Below, one piece after another: positions 52,501-62,033 of a stretch of DNA of 64,000 bases. Made by a program: the position numbers and the translations under genes. Location: contig CM056551.1 in assembly GCA_029721515.1 (NCBI GenBank), forward strand, positions 27,390,437 to 27,454,436. Reading direction: 5' to 3'. The notes beneath the pieces are model-generated. The model was not told the origin of the DNA. It did not search any database and was given only the letters and a program-made list of their open reading frames with translations. The stretch is from Synanceia verrucosa (taxonomy: Eukaryota; Chordata; Actinopteri; Perciformes; Synanceiidae). Within the stretch, counting starts at the first letter, position 1, and each line of letters starts with the position of its first letter.

Positions 52501-55500
52501 CTGAGCCACTACAACCTGAAGGACTCCTCTCACATCATTCTGGCTATGAACACAGACATAAACAGAGGACACCACCAAATGCTCACAGATACCGATTCAT
52601 TCATTCAGAAGTGCAATATATACTGAACCACCGGTGGTACTTTGAGGGATCCCTGCAATCATGTTTCCAAAAACATGAAATAAAAACCAATAAAACATGT
52701 TGTTTAGTAGTACTATCATCTGCAGTGGGGCAGAGGAAGAGCCCAGGCCACAGAGAGAGAGTGTGTTAGAAAGAAATAATGCTGTTCTGAACTCATTGAG
52801 TGCCAGTTCTTTTATATACACTTGTGCCAATGTTTTTGCCCATTTTGTGCAGAGCGTACAATCACCACAGATTCAACTGAGTATGAACTGACCTTAACAT
52901 ACCAGACACCTATCCGTACACCGTACTCACATTCACAACTAAGGACAATTTAAATTAACCAGTTAACCTAATCCCATTACATGGTTTTAGATATTGGAAG
53001 GAAGCCAGAGTACCCGGAGAGAACCCATGCAGACACAGGGAGAACATGCAAACTCCACACAGAAAGGCCGGTGCCTTCTTGCTGTGAGGCAACAGGCAAG
53101 GAAATTTCATGACTGGATTTGTTGCACAGGTGGCATCCTATCACAGTTCTATGCTGGAATTCACTGAGCTCCTGAGAGCGACCCATTCTTTCACAAATGT
53201 TTGTAAAAGCAGTCTGCATGCCTAGCTGCTTGATTTTATACACCTGTGGCCATGGAAGTGATTGGAACACCTGATTCTGATTATTTGGATGGGTGAGCGA
53301 ATACTTTTAGCACTATGTGTAAGTTATAACATGTCTAACACTATTTGTATGCATAAAGACAAGGTTGACCACCCCCACCGCAATCACGCCACCCCCGCTG
53401 CAGTCCTGATGCCCCCGCCGCAATCCGCCGATCACTCCTTGTCCTCTGGCATAAAATGTGCACAAATTGTGGACACAGTGTTCATCTTAACAAGATTTGT
53501 GTCTATTGTTGAATAAAATAAATTTTTAAATTATAAATATAAATTATATTTTTACATTTATGTCCTTTATATCTTTATTTTTATTCCTTTATGTGTCCTA
53601 AAGCTGAGAGACTCTACAAAATTTTGTTATGCATGCATAATGACAATAAAGAATCTTGAATCTTGAAATCAAGTCAACAGAGTAGCGTAAACAACTATGG
53701 ACGGTACTACATGAGAGGGGTGTCTGCTATAAGCACTGACTATTGAAACTGAACTCTGACTGTTTATGCAATGCTTCTGTCTTTTATGTCTGTGTATTAT
53801 TTGTGTATATATTCACTTTAATCATGAGAAGTAGCCTACTGAAACCTCGAAATAAATAATAATAATAAGAAAACAAAACAACCCCCCTTAGGGTTAATGG
53901 ACTGACCTGCTGCCGAGCTGCAGTGTAAAAAGTTTAGTTTCAGGATGAAACTAAATGGTCTGTATTTATATTGCACTTTACTATACCTGCAACGATACTC
54001 AAAGCGCTTCACAGTACACATCACATTCACCCATTCACACACTGATGTGTGGAAGCTGCCATGCAAGGCACTAACCACGACCCATCAGGAGCCATCAATA
54101 CTACTGTTTATATTTCATATCAAACTCCATATGCAATCCTGTGACTTTCAACAGCAAATATATAGATATGTATTTTTTTATTATTTTAATATAATGTGGT
54201 AATGACGGTAATGAGCTCAACACCGCGGTAGACATCACATTACCGCAGTATTATGGTGACGTGGTCATCGTCCCAACCCTAATAGTGACCACAGAAATGT
54301 GCCTGGCTTAACTGCTCTGACAGGACACCAGGATAGTCCCAGTGCTGTGCAGAAATAGGATTTAGACTGTGATGTGCTTAAGGTCTTGCTCTTATCCCAA
54401 AGGCTGGGTGAACGTTTAAGAGTGTTTATAGAAATAGGAGGGGGAGGCTACGTCAGTAGAAAAGCTCAAGTCCCCGGAGAAGATACTCATCTGTTTACAT
54501 ATCTCCCACAATGGGATCTGACATGTTTTCATCAGAACCAGATCTGGTACCCGGAAACATGGTCCTGAGCCAAATTTCCACTGAGCGTAGAGCTCTCCTC
54601 CCTGTAATGTCGAAAAGTTTTTTCAGCCCAGCAGAGGCCAAGACTGGAAACCACTATTTAGAACAGATCCGTTACAGTTTAAAGCTCTTTAATCCCTTGT
54701 AAAGAAGTTTAGTTTATCTTTTTAATGATGTACAGATTACACACATGCTCACTGGATCCAATAAATGTCATACAGTGTGGTGAGGATACTGTAAACTGCC
54801 CAACATAGACCCTCCCTGTATGAACATCACAATGGCACACACTGTAAAACTGAATGACATGAAGCCCAGGGCAATTATAACAACTGAAGTTAAACTTACA
54901 TTTAGTTCACTTAAATAAGGTCAATATGTGAGGTCTGGTAATACAGCCTCCATAAGATTCAAACGAAGGATTTCACACGTAACTGCAAGGCTGCAAATAA
55001 CTAACGTTGATTGATTGATTGATTGTTTAGTTGTCTGGGATACAAATGGTCAGAACATGGTGCAAAAATATTGATCAGTGTCTTCTTTTGTGCACAACTC
55101 AAAGACACAGAAAACAAAGCAGAGCATAACCACATTTAACGAGCTGGAATCAGAGAATTTAAAGATTTTAGCTTATTTCGCAAGGACAGATCAAAACGGT
55201 TGCTGGAAAATTAAATAGCTGACAACTAGTCGATTAATTGTTGCAGCTCTGAATAAACTACTGCAAAAAGAAGCATTAATGAAACAATTTAAAAGTTTAA
55301 CATTAAAAACATTTAAAAGTTTAGATTTCCCAGGGTCTCAGGCCCAATATCCTGTCTACCTGTAGACATTTGCTGTTCATTTCTCCTGCAAATATTCCAT
55401 CTCTGCTGTAATTTACTCTGAAGTAAACATCCTCTGTCAATATGGGTGTTTTATATTCTATATTTATATCTCCATTTTTACTTCTTTATTTATGCGTGCT

Positions 55501-58361
55501 TTTAAGCAGAGTGACTCAACAAAATTACGTTATGCATGCATAGACAATAAAGACTCCTGAATCTGTAGAAACTACCTGTAGATGTCGATCTGTAGGAATC
55601 TACTTGTAAAGTCTACCTGTACTTGTAAAGTCTACCTGTAGAAATCTACTCGTAAAGTCTACCTGTACTTGTAAAGTCTACCTGTAGATGTTAACCTGTA
55701 GGAATCTACTTGTAAAGTCTACCTGTACTTGTAAAGTCTACCTGTAGGAATCTACTTGTAAAGTCTACCTGTACTTGTAAAGTCTACCTGTAGATGTTAA
55801 CCTGTAGAAATCTACTTGTAAAGTCTACCTGTACTTGTAAAGTCTACCTGTACTTGTAAAGTCTACCTGTAGATGTTAACCTGTAGAAATCTACTTGTAA
55901 AGTCTACCTGTACTTGTAAAGTCTACCTGTACTTGTAAAGTCTACCTGTAGATGTTAACCTGTAGGAATCTACTTGTAAAGTCTACCTGTACTTGTAAAG
56001 TCTACCTGTAGGAATCTACTTGTAAAGTCTACCTGCAGATGTTAACCTGTAGAAATCTACTTGTAAAGTCTACCTGTAGATGTTAACCTGTAGAAATCTA
56101 CTTGTAAAGTCTACCTGTAGATGTTAACTTGTAGAAATCTACATGTAAAGTCTACCTGTACTTGTAAAGTCTACCTGTAGATGTTAACCTGTAGAAATCT
56201 ACTTGTAAAGTCTACCTGTAGATGTTAACTTGTAGAAATCTACTTGTAAAGTCTACCTGTACTTGTAAAGTCTACCTGTACTTGTAAAGTCTACCTGCAG
56301 ATGTTAACCTGTAGAAATCTACTTGTAAAGTCTACCTGTAGATGTTAACCTGTAGAAATCTACTTGTAAAGTCTACCTGTACTTGTAAAGTCTACCTGTA
56401 GATGTTAACCTGTAGGAATCTACTTGTAAAGTCTACCTGTACTTGTAAAGTCTACCTGTAGATGTTAACCTGTAGGAATCTACTTGTAAAGTCTACCTGT
56501 ACTTGTAAAGTCTACCTGTAGAAATCTACTTGTAAAGTCTACCTGTACTTGTAAAGTCTACCTGTAGAAATCTACTCGTAAAGTCTACCTGTACTTGTAA
56601 AGTCTACCTGTAGAAATCTACTCGTAAAGTCTACCTGTACTTGTAAAGTCTACCTGTAGATGATAATTTGTAGGAATGTACCCGTAGAGATTACCTGTAT
56701 AGACTACCTGTAGGAATGTACCCGTAGAGATTACCTGTATAGACTACCTGTAGGAATGTACTTGTAGAGATTACCTGTATAGACTACCTGTAGGAATGTA
56801 CCCGTAGAGATTACCTGTATAGACTACCTGTAGGAATGTACTTATAGAGATTACCTGTATAGACTACCTGTAGGAATGTACCCGTAGAGATTACCCGTAT
56901 AGACTACCTGTAGGAATGTACCCGTAGAGATTACCCGTATAGACTACCTGTAGGAATGTTAACTTGTAGAGATTACCTGTAAAGACTACCTGTAGATGTT
57001 AACCTGTAGAGATCTACTTGTAAAGACTACCTGTAGGAATGTACTTGTAAAGATTACCTGTAGATGTTAACCTGTAGGAATGTACTTGTAGAGATTACCC
57101 GTATAGACTACCTGTAGGAATGTACCCGTAGAGATTACCCGTATAGACTACCTGTAGGAATGTACCCGTAGAGATTACCCGTATAGACTACCTGTAGGAA
57201 TGTACTTGTAGAGATTACCTGTATAGACTACCTGTAGGAATGTACTTGTAGAGATTACCTGTATAGACTACCTGTAGGAATGTACCCGTACCTGTATAGA
57301 CTACCTGTAGAAATGTACTTATAGAGATTACCTGTATAGACTACCTGTAGGAAGTCTACCTGTAGAAATCTACTGTATAGACTACCTGTAGGAATGTACC
57401 CGTAGAGATTACCCGTATAGACTACCTGTAGGAATGTACTTGTAGAGATTACCTGTATAGACTACCTGTAGGAATGTACCCGTAGAGATTACCCGTATAG
57501 ACTACCTGTAGGAATGTACTTGTAGAGATTACCTGTATAGACTACCTGTAGGAATGTACTTGTAGAGATTACCTGTATAGACTACCTGTAGGAATGTACC
57601 CGTAGAGATTACCTGTATAGACTACCTGTAGGAATGTACCCGTAGAGATTACCTGTATAGACTACCTGTAGGAATGTACTTGTAGAGATTACCTGTATAG
57701 ACTACCTGTAGGAATGTACCCGTAGAGATTACCCGTATAGACTACCTGTAGGAATGTACTTGTAGAGATTACCTGTATAGACTACCTGTAGGAATGTACC
57801 CGTAGAGATTACCTGTATAGACTACCTGTAGGAATGTACTTGTAGAGATTACCTGTATAGACTACCTGTAGGAATGTACTTGTAGAGATTACCTGTATAG
57901 ACTACCTGTAGGAATGTACCCGTAGAGATTACCCGTATAGACTACCTGTAGGAATGTACCCGTAGAGATTACCCGTATAGACTACCTGTACAGTCTCCCT
58001 GTCTTCAAGTGAATCTGAAGGGTCACAGATTTCACTGTACCACTGAGGCGTCAAACCATCACAAAACTTTTCTATTAATCAATAAAAGCGGATGAACGTA
58101 ACTGATCAAATCATCATCTGAAAAACTCCCCCAGAGTCCTGGAGCTCTTCAAACGGTTAGCTTACTTATACCGACTCACAGCAAACAAGGCGTACCGTGA
58201 TGCTAGCAGCTCAAACTACCCTGCCGGCTAATTATTCTGGGTCAGCCTGACAGCATTAGCCATAATCCGCTGGCAGTAGTTTGACCGCCAGTTTTACTTA
58301 CATTGTCAAAGAGGGAGCCGACATTAGCGGTGACCAGCAGCACATCAGCGGCTGTTTCCAT
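41379..58361 (-). CDS. inpp5a-like: Type I inositol-1,4,5-trisphosphate 5-phosphatase (INPP5A-type), 15 exons
   Basis: The product should remove the 5-phosphate of soluble IP3 and IP4 and so damp calcium signalling. Exons: 58361-58302, 51108-51067, 50760-50660, 49906-49819, 47353-47290, 46721-46618, 46350-46298, 44144-44025, 43409-43325, 43252-43157, 43081-43007, 42708-42635, 42552-42441, 41577-41509, 41420-41379. All phases agree, giving 394 aa (human INPP5A is 412). Catalytic motifs are complete: VTANVGSLFD (10-19), HFQEVGGKDY, NVHLFHDASN, FGDFNFRLD (225-233), RCPAWCDRIL (338-347), GDHKPVFLFF (378-387). It matches INPP5A along its length, not INPP5B/OCRL. The C-terminus ends SLKTNDH and lacks the CaaX tail (CVVQ) by which human INPP5A is farnesylated. 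Intron 1 (7.2 kb) holds a large minisatellite. It is probably a paralogue of the classical inpp5a. Confidence 0.93.
43631..43750. repeat. Intronic hairpin (long inverted repeat)
   Basis: Arms 43631-43673 and 43706-43750 are near-perfect reverse complements (agcataaaaa, ccaggtccaggcactcaagt, tggtttgaaaa), with a loop of about 32 bp. It lies within the inpp5a-like intron 43410-44024. Transcribed, it would fold into a roughly 43-bp stem. It is probably a fold-back transposon remnant. Confidence 0.8.
45405..45661. mobile_element. mariner-like short element (257 bp)
   Basis: Terminal inverted repeats start tgggcagaaatttg and extend inward with ccaccagaaactgaatttga (left, with one offset) and its complement on the right. 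Both ends are flanked by TA, the target of Tc1/mariner elements. The interior is a run of attcaaattcaaa-like words. No transposase frame is present. It lies in the inpp5a-like intron 44145-46297. Confidence 0.65.
45763..46070. mobile_element. piggyBac-like short element, copy 2
   Basis: Bounded by TTAA on both sides, with inverted ends ctctttgaatgcca / tggcactcaaagag. It shares internal blocks with the copy at 19429-19899 but lacks about 160 bp of its middle. It lies within an inpp5a-like intron, about 230 bp from the exon 46350-46298. Confidence 0.75.
46543..46590. repeat. CA microsatellite
   Basis: About 24 CA-type dinucleotides with two G interruptions at the left. It lies 27 bp from the donor of the inpp5a-like exon 46721-46618. 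Confidence 0.95.
48447..48469. repeat. CA microsatellite
   Basis: About eleven CA dinucleotides in the inpp5a-like intron 47354-49818. Confidence 0.9.
52930..53094 (-). mobile_element. tRNA-like dispersed repeat, copy 3
   Basis: Reverse-strand relative of the repeats at 28187 and 28831, sharing the complement of the gcatgttctccctgtgtctg and ttaggttaactgg blocks. It is joined at 53094/53095 directly to a Tc1-like transposon fragment. Confidence 0.6.
53095..53322 (-). mobile_element. Tc1-like transposon, 5' end fragment
   Basis: Read on the minus strand, the sequence starts tacacatagtgctaaaagta and runs through the leader typical of a common fish Tc1-like family. It enters a transposase N-terminus beginning MGRSQELSEFQ, with CNKSSHEIS from the helix-turn-helix region. 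It then stops abruptly at the tRNA-like repeat, so only about 30 transposase residues remain. It is an inactive remnant in the first intron of the inpp5a-like gene. Confidence 0.75.
53516..53668 (+). mobile_element. Retroelement 3' tail, copy 2 of 3
   Basis: Ends in ttttgttatgcatgcataat, then gacaataaagaatcttgaat, matching the endings at 15912 and 55562. The left boundary is approximate. Confidence 0.65.
53939..54100 (+). repeat. Dispersed fish repeat fragment
   Basis: Contains the words actcaaagcgcttcacagta and cacattcacccattcacaca, followed by gaagctgccatgcaaggc. This is a motif set frequent in teleost non-coding DNA. It has no coding capacity and uncertain class. Confidence 0.5.
55366..55562 (+). 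mobile_element. Retroelement 3' tail, copy 3 of 3
   Basis: Ends in acgttatgcatgcatagaca, then ataaagactcctgaatct. The minisatellite begins within about 5 bp of this ending. The left boundary is approximate. Confidence 0.6.
55563..57990. repeat. 2.4-kb two-block minisatellite in inpp5a-like intron 1
   Basis: Block A (to about 56660) combines a 19-bp unit (acttgtaaagtctacctgt) with interspersed gatgttaacctgtagaaatc segments. Block B (about 56660-57990) is a regular 40-bp unit, roughly 33 copies, of the form agactacctgtaggaatgta followed by cccgtagagattacctgtat. Within block B two sites switch between cccg and cttg, and acccg and acctg, making distinguishable unit variants. Both blocks share the core tacctgta. 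The array lies about 310 bp downstream (in gene sense) of exon 1. Confidence 0.95.
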
Positions 58362-58800
58362 GTTAACCACCCAGTAGCAGCGCGAGGACACTCCGCCAAG
58401 TGACGTTAACCGTTAACGGTTACTGCCCGGGAGCTTATGGAGGCTCAGACCGGTGAAGGCAAACGATAAACAAAACGCGACTATCGGCGCTCGCAGCGCC
58501 TCTCACCGGGGCACCGAGAGGCTCCTGGTCCGACTTGTTTGGTTATGGCGGGCTGTGGCGTCAGCTCGTCACCGTGTGTCGCAGCGGAGCTCACATCCAT
58601 CGTCCAGGAGCCGAGCCAGCGGAACCGAGGACCGGTGAGGTTTAACGGCCGAGCTGCGTGGATTTCCGCCTCCTCTCTGTTAATTGGACTAGTAGCTTCT
58701 TAGCGGACTTAAACCAGCATGAACGGCGCATCTGCTGCCGTCTGACAGCCGCTCAGAGAACCGGACAGAGCAGTTTACCGTCAGCTCCGCCTCCTCTGAA
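58362..58800. promoter_or_regulatory. Promoter region of inpp5a-like gene
   Basis: A GC- and CpG-rich stretch immediately upstream (minus strand) of the ATG at 58361. It contains a 16-bp perfect palindrome taaccgttaacggtta at 58407-58422, formed by two head-to-head taacgg words (the core recognised by MYB proteins), preceded by tgacgtta, a half CRE-like word. No TATA box is evident, consistent with a CpG-type promoter. A plus-strand open frame at 58453-58638 followed by a donor (ccggtgaggt) may reflect divergent transcription; it has no recognised homology. Confidence 0.5.
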
Positions 58801-61800
58801 CACTTGTCTTTATTGCCATAGAAACATGTGCGTTAATTTTAAGAGAATTACAACTCAGACACACTAGAAAAACATATATTCATGCACTGGTCAGTTTTTA
58901 AATTTTACCTCCATAACATGTCATGACGCTTTTAGACCAGAAAACATAATTTTTTTGCTGCACTTTGTCTATTTACTTCTCTTAAAAGTCACCCAAAGTC
59001 AACCCTACATAACACTGCATGATTAAACTTAACATCTCAGAAAACTTGTAATACAAAAAATCATTTTCTTCATACAAATAATAAGCTGAGAGCTTTCATC
59101 GTGTTATGTTTTTATCCTTTTCACCTTAAAAACGTGTCTGTCTTTAAATGAGTATTGTTTTCATACCAGAAATCTCCCCCCAAACCTTCCATCTGATTAT
59201 ATTTTCATAAAACATGGCTATGTTTTATTGTTGACAATATTTTCTTAATCATGGATTTATAAAATAAACTAAAATTCATTGTCAGCAGGTTGAAACAAGA
59301 ATTTTTACCCTGCTCTGGAAATTATATACAAAATAATTAATGTAAGTGATCATTTGGGGAAGCTTCATGTTGGTATGTATGTTATATTTTTTCCTCTGTA
59401 CACCTCTAGTGTCTCTCCCTTTATCCATTTTTTATCACCTCAGCCTACTGACTAACATTATATTACAATAAGAACTTGTGAGATGACGTAAAGTACCATA
59501 AGTTAACTAGCAGAGGATAGAAAACACACCTGAAAGGACTCTGAACTCACCACTCAACATACCACAGACTCACTCTGTGCTAGTTCAACAGGAAGTACGT
59601 TATTTTCTTTCTGTGTAATTCTTGTCTTACAGAGAAATATCCTCTCACAGCTTGCTTTCACGTTAATTGTTTTCCTGTCTTGCTGCTTTTAGGACTGGAG
59701 AGCCTCAGGATTGTGACTTTGCCTCAGGTGTTCGCTCATCAGTACTCACAGGTTTTACCTTCACACAGATGCACAGCCAGCACATCAGTGGGAGCAGTTT
59801 TGTTTTTGTGTGACCTGCAGATTAGTGATCACAGCAGCTTTCTCTACCCAGAGCAGCACAGAGCTGTAAAAGTCTTATTCAGAGTTGATGGATCAGTGCC
59901 ATCCCACAGCCTGATCTCCTGCAGAGGGTGAAGCAAACTCTGGCTCTCCATAGTGCTGCTTGCGAGCTGTTCAACCATGGCGTGGTTTTCACAGCCAGCC
60001 TTTTGAGCTTTCCTCCCTGCTTCCTCTCACTCCTCCCCTGAGCACTGTGTGCTTTATTCTCCAACGTCAACACATCCATTCGAGACTATTGCAACAGAGA
60101 TGCAAAGGAATGCTGCCATGTCCATTACCGGTTTGGAAACAAAGGCAGTTGAAGGGGAAACCTCTCTGAAAAGACCGAGGCCTGAGCTGAGAATCAAGCA
60201 GCACACATCCATGGAAAGACAAGAGGCATTATTTAGACTGGATCTTGAGTACACAGCACACTAGGGAGTAAATACAAAATATTTAACATTTAAAATAAAG
60301 CTGCCAGACTGTGTTACTGCAGCTTGGTGCAACTGGACAATAAATCAGACAGGAAATGTCACCATGAGTCCAGGATTGCCAAGAATAGCAAAAGCAGCAG
60401 CTAAGCAAGGGAATAATCTTTTAGAAACATCAAAAGGAAAATGATTTGATTTTGGAAAATACTTGCCAGTAAAAGAAAAAAAACTCATAAAGGAACAGCA
60501 TTCAGCAGGATCTATAGGCAAAATTAAAATACTGATAGTATGTTTTCTTTAGAGTATAATCACCTGAAAATAAGATGAGATGCATTTTCTTTACCTTAGA
60601 ATGAGTCGTTTACACACAGAGTGGGAAAACTAGTGGACAATTTGTATAACAAGTCCTCTTTAGACATGACTGCCTAGATATAGAAATATACTGACAACAG
60701 CAGAAAATACAGACATTAACATTAACCTGCAGTCATGCCATGAAACTTAGTTTAATACACTTCTGTATGTTTTAAACCTGTTTTGTGTCTCCATCAGGTG
60801 AAACAAACAAAAACATATAGTCAAAAGTAGATTGACATTCTTGCACATTTAATTTTTGATGGACATATTTGACACAATATGAATGACTGTCCCTGATAAC
60901 AGTAAACTAGAAAGGTGAGGGACAAACCCCCCAACACTGTCCCATTGTGTTCCTCCACTCCGACCAGACTACAAGCTGTCAAGCAGGAGAAAAATCACTG
61001 ATGGGGGGAATAAAGACAATAGCTTTTAGAGTTAAAATAAATTAGGCAAGATGGTCACTGCACAAGCAGGAAGCCAATGTCAAACATGGTGCCTGTTAGG
61101 AAGTGTATTAGTATGAATACATATCATCATTAGAGCTATGTTTCAGTCAGGAGACCAGCTGGTCCTCATCCTACCTCACTACCTGTGTGCCATAAAGGGA
61201 CAATGCTAAACCCATGCCAAAAAAAAATCTTAATAAATGGACTAGAAACCCTTTGACCCTATTTATGTTGCACTATCAGCTGAATCATTGAGATATATCT
61301 GCCTCAATCCATAAACCTCCATCATAGTAACAGTTTGTGTACAATTTCCATTTCATAATGTGAGAATTTACACATTCCATGGAAAAAAATGAGCTTATCA
61401 ATAGCTCATCTGTATGTCTACCCATGTGTTGGTACAAGTCTTAATGTAAAACACAAAGCTTAAAATACATTTTTTTCCTCTTAGGAAAAAGCCCATAAAA
61501 ATATTTGAAATGTAACAAAATCTGGCTTTGTGCCCCAAACAGGCCAGTCATGCAAAAACCCAACTCAGTCCCAGGTTTTAGCTTTAGAATAAACTACAAC
61601 GACGCTCTTCTACGCCCCAGGTATAATCGGCTCTGTAACGTTAACACGTTGTGATACAAAAATGACAGTATAATGAAAATTAAAATGCCAAAACTATCAA
61701 ATAAAGACAGGAACTCAATGACAAATAACAATAACAGAAGATTTCCCTCAAAAGGTGCCAACAAGGAAGACGAGGCTCTTTTTCTGTGCGCACCTTATTT

Positions 61801-62033
61801 TCATTCTAACGCAAGCAGGGCTTCAGTCGAGCTATTCCAACAAAGGGCGGCAGGCTCAGAATGACCCGTAACGACGACGCAAACTGAACAAGCCTGGCTG
61901 AGGCAGTGACCGAGGAAGCCGAATGGAGTGCCGTTGACATCAGAGAGGGGGTTTTCCTGTCCAGCTCCTATAGAGAGGCTACCTATTCCTTCAGAGGTGC
62001 CCAGGTGAGCCAGTCCACCTCCACACAGGTCCT
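58801..62033. other. Intergenic and probable gpat4 3' UTR
   Basis: No coding exon is supported. The part next to 62033 should be the gpat4 3' UTR, since the stop codon is at 62036-62034; its end cannot be fixed by eye. The rest is AT-rich unique-looking sequence without clear repeats. A 71-codon plus-strand frame at 60049-60264 has no recognised relative. Confidence 0.5.

Noticed and set aside
55563..57990. Regular repeat array considered as a CRISPR array
   Set aside because: The units are contiguous with no unique spacers, and the genome is eukaryotic. It is a minisatellite.
60049..60264. 71-codon plus-strand open frame between inpp5a-like and gpat4
   Set aside because: It is within chance length, has no family resemblance and no convincing splice sites.
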